Part shown: positions 1 through 6,612 of the stretch, in pieces
How positions within the stretch are numbered: the first letter of the stretch is position 1
How the letters are laid out: each line of letters opens with the position of its first letter
From: UBA8437 sp003445035
GTDB taxonomy: Bacteria; Planctomycetota; Planctomycetia; Planctomycetales; Planctomycetaceae
Direction of reading: 5' to 3'
DNA length: 7,475 nucleotides
Assembly: GCA_937901285.1 (NCBI GenBank)
Contig: CALCHI010000182.1
Coordinates: 1 to 7,475 of the forward strand
The notes under the pieces: model-generated
Databases searched by the model: none
The model's input: the letters and a program-made list of their open reading frames with translations, nothing else
What the model was told of the DNA's origin: nothing
Translations under genes and position numbers: made by a program

Positions 1-1946
1 GGTTTCTTGCGGTGGGAGATCACGTTGAGGAACCAGGTGGGTCCCAGCTGCAGGGTGTAGGCTTCGATCCTGGTCTTCAGGTCATTCCACCAGGCCGGTT
101 TCAGTCCGATGCGGACGAACCGCGCATTGCGGAATTCATCGATGACTTCGAACAGCACGCCGTCGTCGGCGCTCTCGGGAAGCTTCCCGTCCACTTCTCG
201 GCTCCAGGCACCGTCCCTGGGAGACAGGGCCAGGGCAAGACAGTGGTTCTGGTAGGTCTGGGTGTTCTCGTCCGGCCCGTTGTTCCACCAGTACAGTGGC
301 ACGTGGATCGTGCCCGGCACCTGGTAGATCTTGTTCATCAGGTCCATGTCGGCAGCGTCACGCCAGCTCTTTCCGGCGATCTTCTGTGCACCGCTGGCTT
401 CGTAATAGGTGATGTCGTAATAGGCCGATCCGGTCCGGGAGTTCGTCCACAGCAGCTTGTCACGCTGGTGGAGTGCCTCGAAGAGCATCTTCCACCGATC
501 GATGGCGGACTGGGTCTGGCTGACGGTGCGGCGGCCCCAGTCCACCTGGCCGGCATCCAGGGCGGCGTCCCAGTAGAAAACCCCGGTGCCCAGGTAATCC
601 GATTCGGCCACGATGCCCCGGGTCTCGAACTCGAAAACCTCCTTGAGCGGTCTCAGGTTGACCAGCCCGTTGGGCGTCCGTGAGGCGAGCCAGTCGAGAT
701 GTTCGATCAGGACCGGGGATTCGTGGCGGCGGTAGATGTACATCCCGCCCATCGACGCCGGGTTCTTCTTTCGCTGTTGTGCAAAACGTTCTTTCAGCTG
801 TTTTCCGGTCAGTGACAGCACAACCTTCTTCGAGTTCGTGGGGCTGATCTGTTCCAGTCGACTCTCGTCAGATGTCGCATACACGCCGTAGCGAAACTGC
901 CCTTTGCCGCCCGAACCGATATTGATCAGTGATGCTGATGGGACACGATCACCGGGTCGCAGAAATCTTGTGGGAGTCCCCGGCGTACGGATCTTTTCCA
1001 GCCGCAGCTTCTGCTGCGTGTCGTTCCGGATCTTGGTCAGCTCGGGCAGGCCGAGGTACTCCTCGTGCACCGCCAGGCGATCCTCTCCGTAGATGTGGTA
1101 CCGCATCTCCAGCCGGTTGGTTCGCTTGTTCTCGGATTTGTCGGCGAGGAAGAATCCTCCGGAAGCGATCTGCCAACCGTTGTCTGTCCAGTGCGTGGGG
1201 TTGCGGAGCCCGACAGGATAGACCCAGTGACGACCAACCCGGTACAGGTACTGGGACAGGCCGACTTTCCACTTCGGCTGGAAAATGTCTGAGGCCGCGC
1301 GTCCCTGCCGGTCGTTGCTGTGATCCCGGCGAATCAGGGGCTTGGTGATCTGTGAGGATCGTATCAGCGGCCGCTGGTCACCGGCGACACCCTGGGGCAC
1401 GACGTAGTGGTACAGCGAGTCCTTGCGGAACCGGGGAGCCAGGACGGTGTGAGAGACGCTGGTGAACAGGGTGGCCTGCTCGGTCGGGGCCGTGATCGAC
1501 ACCGAGCGACACACGATTCGCTGTTCCTCTCCGATAAGGGCGAAGTAGTAGCTCTTGCGGATTTCCGATCCGGGTATCTTCGGGTTGCGGGCAAAATAGG
1601 CGGTCTGATTTCCCCAGCGCGGACGGTTCGGGGGCGGGGCGGTGGAAATCGCCGAGTGAACGCGGTCGTCCTTCTCGCTGATGGTGATGGTTTTCCCGTC
1701 ACGGGTGGTCAATCGGTAGGTCTCGAAGCTTTCCTGGACCAGGCGACGGCCGGAGATGTTGTCCCAGATTCCGGCGATGTGTCCGGATTTCATGCTGATC
1801 ACGCAGGTGGCCCAGTGGTTCTTCAGTCGTCCACCGCCGCGGGGAATCGGATCACGTGGTTCCTCGGCCGAAACCAGCGTGCAGCTCAGCAGCACAACCG
1901 GCAGTAGCAGGCTTGTGGGAACGGTCAGTGTCAGTCTGCGTGTCAT
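1..1946 (-). CDS. Large secreted protein of unrecognised family, possibly glycosidase-like (C-terminus cut by window edge)
   Basis: An uninterrupted reading frame of 648 codons runs from the ATG at 1946 to the window edge with no stop, so the product exceeds 648 residues. The N-terminus is an export signal: MTRR, a hydrophobic stretch (about residues 12-21), then LVSA-EE, fitting Sec signal peptidase I cleavage near residue 27. C22 in LLSC is a weak lipobox alternative. Residues 30-330 look beta-rich, as in the N-terminal sandwich domains of some glycosidases. Residues about 400-570 hold spaced acidic/aromatic motifs (VAESDYLG, VFYWDAAL, YYDITYYE, PLYWWNN) that could be strand ends of a TIM barrel; candidate acids are in FYWDAALD and YDITYYE. 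This fold is inference; I do not recognise the family. The start is well supported by AAGGAG 8 bases upstream. The ATG overlaps the stop of the DUF1501 gene (ATGA), so translation is probably coupled. A secreted carbohydrate-active role would suit the nearby sulfatase but is unproven. Confidence 0.9.
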   Translation of the reverse strand, partial: MTRRLTLTVPTSLLLPVVLLSCTLVSAEEPRDPIPRGGGRLKNHWATCVISMKSGHIAGIWDNISGRRLVQESFETYRLTTRDGKTITISEKDDRVHSAISTAPPPNRPRWGNQTAYFARNPKIPGSEIRKSYYFALIGEEQRIVCRSVSITAPTEQATLFTSVSHTVLAPRFRKDSLYHYVVPQGVAGDQRPLIRSSQITKPLIRRDHSNDRQGRAASDIFQPKWKVGLSQYLYRVGRHWVYPVGLRNPTHWTDNGWQIASGGFFLADKSENKRTNRLEMRYHIYGEDRLAVHEEYLGLPELTKIRNDTQQKLRLEKIRTPGTPTRFLRPGDRVPSASLINIGSGGKGQFRYGVYATSDESRLEQISPTNSKKVVLSLTGKQLKERFAQQRKKNPASMGGMYIYRRHESPVLIEHLDWLASRTPNGLVNLRPLKEVFEFETRGIVAESDYLGTGVFYWDAALDAGQVDWGRRTVSQTQSAIDRWKMLFEALHQRDKLLWTNSRTGSAYYDITYYEASGAQKIAGKSWRDAADMDLMNKIYQVPGTIHVPLYWWNNGPDENTQTYQNHCLALALSPRDGAWSREVDGKLPESADDGVLFEVIDEFRNARFVRIGLKPAWWNDLKTRIEAYTLQLGPTWFLNVISHRKK

Positions 1947-3373
1947 GACAGGATCTCCTTGACAACTCGCCCGTGGACATCGGTGAGGCGGAATTGCCGT
2001 CCCTGGAACTTGTATGTCAGTTGTTCGTGATCAATACCCAGGCAGTGCAGCACCGTGGCCTGGAGGTCGTGGACATGGAACGGGTCCTTGGCGACGTTGT
2101 AGCTGAAGTCATCCGACTCGCCGTAAGTTGTCCCGCCCTGGATGCCGCCACCGGCCATCCAGAGGCAGAAGTTTCGCGGGTGGTGGTCCCGTCCGTGCTG
2201 TTTCTTGTTGTTGATGTCGCCCTGACAGAAACTGGTCCGGCCGAATTCGCCGCCCCAGATCACCAGCGTCTCGTCCAGCAGGCCACGCTGTTTCAGGTCC
2301 TTGACCAGTGCCGCAGAGGGCTGGTCGGTGTCCCGGCATTGCACGGCCAACTGGGTGGGCAGGTTGCCGTGTTGGTCCCATCCGGCGTGCATCAACTGGA
2401 TGAATCGCACCCCCCGTTCAGAAAGACGTCGGGCGAGCAGGCAGTTGTGGGCGAACGAGCCTCGGCGAGTCACGTCGGGCCCGTACATCTCGAGGATGTG
2501 CTTGGGTTCGCTGGCCAGGTTGGTCAACTCGGGCACCGAGGTCTGCATCCTGTACGCCATTTCGTACTGGGCGATTCGCGTGCGGATTTCGGGATCACCC
2601 ACCTCGCGAGCCCGCAGTCGATTCAGCCGGGCCAGGTCATCCAGCAATCCTCGCCGCAGGCCCTGGTCGACACCGGAGGGGTTGGAGAGATAGAGAACCG
2701 GATCGCCGGAGCCCCGGAACTTCACCCCCTGGTGACGGCTCGGCAGGAACCCGTTGCCCCAGTACCACTCGTAGAAGATCTGTCCGCACGAGGCCTCCTT
2801 GTCGCGCGAAGTCATCACGCAGAACGTGGGCAGCTCGTCGGTCTCGCGTCCCAGCCCGTACGACAGCCAGGCACCGAAGCTTGGACGACCCGGTTGTTCG
2901 GATCCGGTCAGCCACAGCGTGATTGCCGGGGCGTGGTTGATGGCCTCGGTGTGAGCCGACCGAACCAGGCAGATGTCGTCGGCGATCGATCCGATGTGGG
3001 GCAGCAAAGAACTGATGTGGGTGCCGCACTCACCGTGGGCCCGGAACGGCCAGGCCGTGGGCAATACCTTCTGGGACTTGCCCTGGGTCATGGTCGTCAA
3101 CCGCTGCCCGCCCTGGATCTCCTTGGGCAGGTCCGTGCCGCGAAACTTCTCCATCTGCGGCTTGTGGTCGTAGAGGTCGACCTGGGTGGGCGCTCCGTTC
3201 TGGAACAGGTAGATCACCCGCTTGGCCTTCGGAGCGAAATGGCTGACCAGCTGCTCGGCGACCGATTCCCGGTCGAGCAGGGTTGCCAGGGCGGCGGTGC
3301 CGATTCCCACGGCCGAATGACCGAAGAATCTCCGACGTGTCTGCAGGAGATGATGATCAGCAAGCGGTTGCAT
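1943..3373 (-). CDS. DUF1501 family protein with Tat signal (sulfatase/alkaline phosphatase-like fold)
   Basis: With the ATG at 3373 the protein has 476 residues. It opens with a twin-arginine signal: TRRRFFG at residues 12-18 followed by a mild hydrophobic stretch to about 33, so it is probably exported folded by Tat. Family features follow in order: YLFQNGAPTQVDLYDHKP (about 55-72), NHAPAITLWLTGSEQPGRPS (146-165), YLSNPSGV (228-235), the histidine/aspartate motif HAGWDQHGN (329-337), GGEFGRT (374-380), GRDHHPRNF (394-402) and a C-terminal LTDVHGRVVKEIL. Length and motif order match full-length DUF1501 proteins, which family knowledge places in the alkaline phosphatase/sulfatase superfamily; their reaction is not established. 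The D/H motifs are likely metal ligands (inference). The frame also has an upstream GTG at 3415 (490 residues) whose GTGA overlaps the stop of the PSD1 gene. I prefer the ATG because homologues usually begin about ten residues before the TRR motif. Neither start has a clear Shine-Dalgarno. Confidence 0.93.
   Translation of the reverse strand: MQPLADHHLLQTRRRFFGHSAVGIGTAALATLLDRESVAEQLVSHFAPKAKRVIYLFQNGAPTQVDLYDHKPQMEKFRGTDLPKEIQGGQRLTTMTQGKSQKVLPTAWPFRAHGECGTHISSLLPHIGSIADDICLVRSAHTEAINHAPAITLWLTGSEQPGRPSFGAWLSYGLGRETDELPTFCVMTSRDKEASCGQIFYEWYWGNGFLPSRHQGVKFRGSGDPVLYLSNPSGVDQGLRRGLLDDLARLNRLRAREVGDPEIRTRIAQYEMAYRMQTSVPELTNLASEPKHILEMYGPDVTRRGSFAHNCLLARRLSERGVRFIQLMHAGWDQHGNLPTQLAVQCRDTDQPSAALVKDLKQRGLLDETLVIWGGEFGRTSFCQGDINNKKQHGRDHHPRNFCLWMAGGGIQGGTTYGESDDFSYNVAKDPFHVHDLQATVLHCLGIDHEQLTYKFQGRQFRLTDVHGRVVKEILS
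1955..1960 (-). promoter_or_regulatory. Shine-Dalgarno of the third operon gene, inside the DUF1501 coding region
   Basis: Read on the minus strand the sequence is AAGGAG, then 8 bases, then ATG at 1946. It lies in the last codons of the DUF1501 gene (VVKEILS-stop) and fixes the start of the downstream gene. With the ATGA stop/start overlap it points to translational coupling or re-initiation. No comparably good site precedes the other starts in this window. Confidence 0.7.
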
Positions 3374-3411
3374 GGTGAAGTTCTTGGAACCGGAGGAGAA
3401 CGTGCAGGCGG

Positions 3412-6400
3412 TCACTCCCGAGTGATTGCCTCGTCGGAATTCAGCAGCAGCGACGCCACCGCACCCCAGGCAGCGACCTCGACGGGGTCGAGTCCGACGG
3501 CCGGAGCGTGGTGTCCAACAGTGGCGTAGGCCTTGACCTGTTCGGGATGGGCCCGGTAGTGCCGGCGGGCACGATCCAGCGAGGAAAACAGCAGCGCGCG
3601 CTCGGGGCCGGTCGGGGGGCGTGAGAGCACCAGCGTGAAGGCCCGCCTCACGCGTGACGCATCATTGGCGGGAGTCCCGAGCAATCTCTCACCAAGTACC
3701 CGGGCCGCCTCAGCGAATGTCTCATCGTTGAGCAGCGTCAGTGCGTGCAGTGGCGTGTTGGTCCTCTGGGGATTCACGTGACACACGTCACGGGTGCCCT
3801 CGTCGAACATGTTCGGCGGACCCAGGGAGCGTCGCCAGAAGGTGTACAGGCTGCGGCGGTAGAGCTTGGCGCCGGAATCGGCCGAGTACTTGATCTTCCC
3901 GAAGCTGAAATCGGCCCACAGTCCCGGTGGCTGGTACGGCTTGACCGACACGCCGCCGATTGTCTCGACCATCAAACCCGAAACCGACAGGGCCTGGTCG
4001 CGGATCACGTGAGCCGGCAGGCGGTATCGGGATCCCCGGCCCAGCAACCGGTTGTAGGGATCGGCATCGAGCTGTTCCTGCGTCACAGCCGAGGACTGGC
4101 GGTAGGTGCCACTGGTCACCAGAAGTCGGATCATCCGCTTGGTGTCCCACCCGGTGCGGAGATACTCGGTGGCCAGCCAGTCGAGTAACTCGGGATGGCT
4201 GGGCGGTTCTCCCTGGGACCCGAAGTCCTCGCCGGTCTTGACCAACCCGGTGCCGAAGAACGTCTGCCAGAGCCGATTGACGGCCACACGGGCCGTCAGG
4301 GGGTGTCCGGGATCAACCAGCCAGCGGGCCATGGTCAGGCGGTTGGGCAAGGCGTCTGCCGGCAGAGGTGGCAGTGCCGTGGGGGTGCCGTGGGCAAGCT
4401 TCTCGCTGGTGACCGGCTGGTCGTAACGTGCCAGTTTCAGCAGGAAAGTGTTCCGGGGTGTTCCCCGATCGCGCATCACCATCGACTCAACCATGCCGCC
4501 CTCGTGTCGTTGTCGGGCGGCCCGGTTGATCGAGTAAAGTCGGCGGGCTCTTCGTGAGCCGTCGGTGAGCTCGCGGTGGTACTCGGAGAGCTGCTTCAGC
4601 TGTCCGGCATTCAGGGCCGGGGCCTGTTTCCGGACCAGCTCGAGGATGCCAGCAGGGGGCACCGTGGCGGTGTCGAGGCCGGGGTGCTGGGTGTCAGTGG
4701 CCGAGATCCGGAACCGGCCCAGCAGGTGCTCCTTGAAACGTGACTGGTGCCTGAGCGTGAAGACCAGGACCGACCCCTCGGCGATCTCCACCGGCTGCTT
4801 CAACTGGAAGACCGCCTGGCGATCCTGCGCGGTGTTGTGCACGCCGTCCCAGATACCCCACCCGGTCTTCTCGGATGGATCGATCGCCCCGGCGACTTTC
4901 CACGACTCTTCGCTGTGGTCGGCCACCACACCGGCGAATTCCAGTCTCCGAGCCTTGGCCGTGCCGTGCTCGAGTTTCACGGCGAACTCGGTCAGAACGA
5001 AGTTCGCCCTTCGGCCCGGCCCCTGGAATCCGAGGCTGGGGTCGGTCAGGGCCTCGAGCCGGAATCCGCTGATCCGCTTCAGCCCCGTCACCGCACGGAC
5101 CTCGTAGTCGTCCCTGGTCGGCATCTTGCCGCTGACCAGCAGCGAACGGTCGGGCTGTGTCTTGATCTGTGCACCTTGGCGGGACTTCGCCGACCTGGGA
5201 GCCAGCGTGTGCCAGCCGTCGAGCGTCCCGGAATCCAGTTGCTTGCGGATCCGAGTGATCCAACGGTTTCGTTCGGTTTCCAGGCCGTCGAGCGGTCGCT
5301 CGAGAATGTTCTGCTGCTGCCGGATCAGGAAGTCGATCTGGTGCAATTCGGTTTGCTGTGCCCGGGTGGTCACGCGGGCAACCGGGTTGGCGTTGCCACC
5401 CTTATCGACCCGTCCCGACTCGGCGATGCTGTTGAAGTACGCCGAGAAGCGGTAGTACTCCTTCTGGGAGAGCGGGTCGAACTTGTGGTCGTGACATTTT
5501 GCGCATCCGAGTGTCAGAGCCATCCAGACGGTGGCGGTGGTGTCGGTACGATCCAGCACGTACTCGACGCGATTTTCCTCGGCGATCCGGCCGCCCTCAC
5601 CGTTGAGTGGATGGTTGCGGTTGAACCCGGTGGCGACCAGTTGTCCGGGGGTTGCGGAAGGGAGCAGGTCGCCGGCCAATTGGTCGACGGTGAACCTGTC
5701 GAAGGGCAGGTTGTCGTTGAACGACCCGATCACCCATTCCCGCCACGGCCACATCACCCGTGTGCGGTCGCCCTGGTAGCCGTTGGTGTCGGCGTAACGG
5801 GAGGCCACCAGCCAGTTCCAGGCCATGTGCTCGCCGAAGCGAGGTGAGTTGAGCATGCGGTCGACGGCTCGGTCCCAGGCCCCCGGTCCGGTGTCGGACA
5901 GGAACACGGCCAGTTCGTGTTCGCTGGGCGGCAGCCCCAGCAGGTCGAAGGCCAGTCGCCGCAGCAGTGTGCGGCGGTTGGCCGCCGGTGCCATCGACAA
6001 TCCGGCCGCATGTAGCCGGTCCAGGATGAACGTGTCGATGGCGTTGCGGGTGGGTGAGGGCCCTTCGGTCCGGACAATCGGCGGCGGCCGGCGGACCGGA
6101 GGCACCAGCGACCAGTGTCGACGGAACTCGCCGCCCTGGGCGATCCAGCGCCTGATCAAGTCTCGTTGGGCATCGGTCAGATGACGATTGGAGTCCTCCG
6201 GCGGCATTCGCACGTCCGGGTCGTTGCTGGAGATTTTCTGCCAAAGGAGGCTTTTCCGCGGCTGACCGGCCACGAGCAGCGGTGGGTCGTGTGCCAGGGC
6301 CTCGCCGGCGATATCCAGCCGCAGGTCGGCCTTCCGCGCCTTCGCGTCGGGTCCGTGGCACTGGAAGCAGTTCTCCGAAAGGATCGGACGGATTTCTCGC

Positions 6401-6486
6401 TGGAAGTCGACCCGCGACGCGTCGTCGGCTGTCGCGACAGAAGTCGACAGCAGGCAGATCAGAGCGCAGATCCGATGGCGGTCCAT
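3412..6486 (-). CDS. PSD1 and planctomycete cytochrome c domain protein (PSCyt1-DUF1549-DUF1553)
   Basis: The protein has 1024 residues and is complete. Residues 1-20 form a Sec signal peptide (CALICLLSTSVATA, cleavage before DD). The PSCyt1 (planctomycete cytochrome c) domain follows: CFQCH haem-attachment motif at C40-C43-H44, and RMPPED at 93-98, whose Met could be the distal haem ligand (inference). DUF1549 (PSCyt2) spans about 145-355, from NAIDTFILDRL to GCAKCHDHKFDP (second CxxCH at 328-332) and YYRFSAYFNSI. The middle (about 420-600) is a beta-sandwich-like region common in these proteins, with AGAIDPSEKTGWGIWDG and LLGRFRIS. DUF1553 (PSD1) covers about 665-1020: PRNTFLLKLARYDQP, RLTMARWLVD, VNRLWQTFFGTGLVKTGEDFG, HPELLDWLA and a terminal LLNSDEAITRE. 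It is first in the operon, with DUF1501 next, the usual pairing in planctomycetes. Function is unknown; periplasmic redox or electron transfer is inferred from the haem motifs. The frame is open upstream to 7074, but that part is antisense to the sulfatase and precedes the signal peptide, so 6486 is the start. No Shine-Dalgarno is visible. Confidence 0.96.
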   Translation of the reverse strand: MDRHRICALICLLSTSVATADDASRVDFQREIRPILSENCFQCHGPDAKARKADLRLDIAGEALAHDPPLLVAGQPRKSLLWQKISSNDPDVRMPPEDSNRHLTDAQRDLIRRWIAQGGEFRRHWSLVPPVRRPPPIVRTEGPSPTRNAIDTFILDRLHAAGLSMAPAANRRTLLRRLAFDLLGLPPSEHELAVFLSDTGPGAWDRAVDRMLNSPRFGEHMAWNWLVASRYADTNGYQGDRTRVMWPWREWVIGSFNDNLPFDRFTVDQLAGDLLPSATPGQLVATGFNRNHPLNGEGGRIAEENRVEYVLDRTDTTATVWMALTLGCAKCHDHKFDPLSQKEYYRFSAYFNSIAESGRVDKGGNANPVARVTTRAQQTELHQIDFLIRQQQNILERPLDGLETERNRWITRIRKQLDSGTLDGWHTLAPRSAKSRQGAQIKTQPDRSLLVSGKMPTRDDYEVRAVTGLKRISGFRLEALTDPSLGFQGPGRRANFVLTEFAVKLEHGTAKARRLEFAGVVADHSEESWKVAGAIDPSEKTGWGIWDGVHNTAQDRQAVFQLKQPVEIAEGSVLVFTLRHQSRFKEHLLGRFRISATDTQHPGLDTATVPPAGILELVRKQAPALNAGQLKQLSEYHRELTDGSRRARRLYSINRAARQRHEGGMVESMVMRDRGTPRNTFLLKLARYDQPVTSEKLAHGTPTALPPLPADALPNRLTMARWLVDPGHPLTARVAVNRLWQTFFGTGLVKTGEDFGSQGEPPSHPELLDWLATEYLRTGWDTKRMIRLLVTSGTYRQSSAVTQEQLDADPYNRLLGRGSRYRLPAHVIRDQALSVSGLMVETIGGVSVKPYQPPGLWADFSFGKIKYSADSGAKLYRRSLYTFWRRSLGPPNMFDEGTRDVCHVNPQRTNTPLHALTLLNDETFAEAARVLGERLLGTPANDASRVRRAFTLVLSRPPTGPERALLFSSLDRARRHYRAHPEQVKAYATVGHHAPAVGLDPVEVAAWGAVASLLLNSDEAITRE

Positions 6487-6493
6487 GGGGCGG

Positions 6494-6499
6494 ATTGTA
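6494..6499 (-). promoter_or_regulatory. Possible -10 element of the PSD1-DUF1501 operon
   Basis: On the minus strand the sequence TACAAT (5 of 6 matches to TATAAT) ends 7 bases before the ATG at 6486. If used, transcription would start at or within a couple of bases of the ATG, giving a leaderless mRNA. This would suit the lack of a Shine-Dalgarno there. No convincing -35 hexamer lies 16-18 bases further upstream, so this is only a candidate. Confidence 0.25.
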
Positions 6500-6551
6500 G
6501 CATTCGCCGGGTCGCTGCGACTTGCTGGCGGCACGTTCCGCGGCGATTGCA

Positions 6552-6570
6552 AAACCCCGCCGCGGGGTCT
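6552..6570 (-). terminator. GC-rich hairpin with short U tract in the divergent intergenic region
   Basis: On the minus strand the sequence reads AGACCCCG-CGG-CGGGGTTT followed by one more T. It forms an 8-pair stem (one G-U pair) with a 3-base loop, and the T's mostly sit in the stem. It lies about 66 bases before the PSD1 start, between the two divergent genes. It could stop antisense transcripts coming from the sulfatase side, or be a protein-binding palindrome. The U tract is short, so a terminator role is uncertain. Confidence 0.25.
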
Positions 6571-6612
6571 CCAATGGCGTCCGGTCTTTCTCACCCGTCG
6601 GGGCTTTTCGTT

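Noticed and set aside
12..683. Plus-strand open frame of 223 codons at the left edge
   Set aside because: It is antisense to the clean 648-codon frame that has a signal peptide and Shine-Dalgarno; the residues look like reverse-strand shadow.
1935..1946. Twin arginines at residues 3-4 of the third operon gene as a Tat signal
   Set aside because: The context MTRRLTLTV lacks the FLK-like residues after RR, and the following hydrophobic segment is a normal Sec signal.
1973..3529. Plus-strand open frame of 518 codons opposite the DUF1501 gene
   Set aside because: It is a mirror of the codon bias of the GC-rich DUF1501 gene. It has no recognisable motif, and the minus-strand frame matches a known family along its full length.
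4747..5847. Plus-strand open frame of 366 codons opposite the PSD1 gene
   Set aside because: It is antisense to well-conserved DUF1549 and central segments, its composition is low-complexity and Val/Gly/Arg-rich, and it has no signal or domain.
5597..6574. Minus-strand open frame of 325 codons overlapping the N-terminal half of the PSD1 gene
   Set aside because: It is an Arg/Pro/Gly-rich out-of-frame shadow of the PSCyt1/DUF1549 region with no motif of its own.
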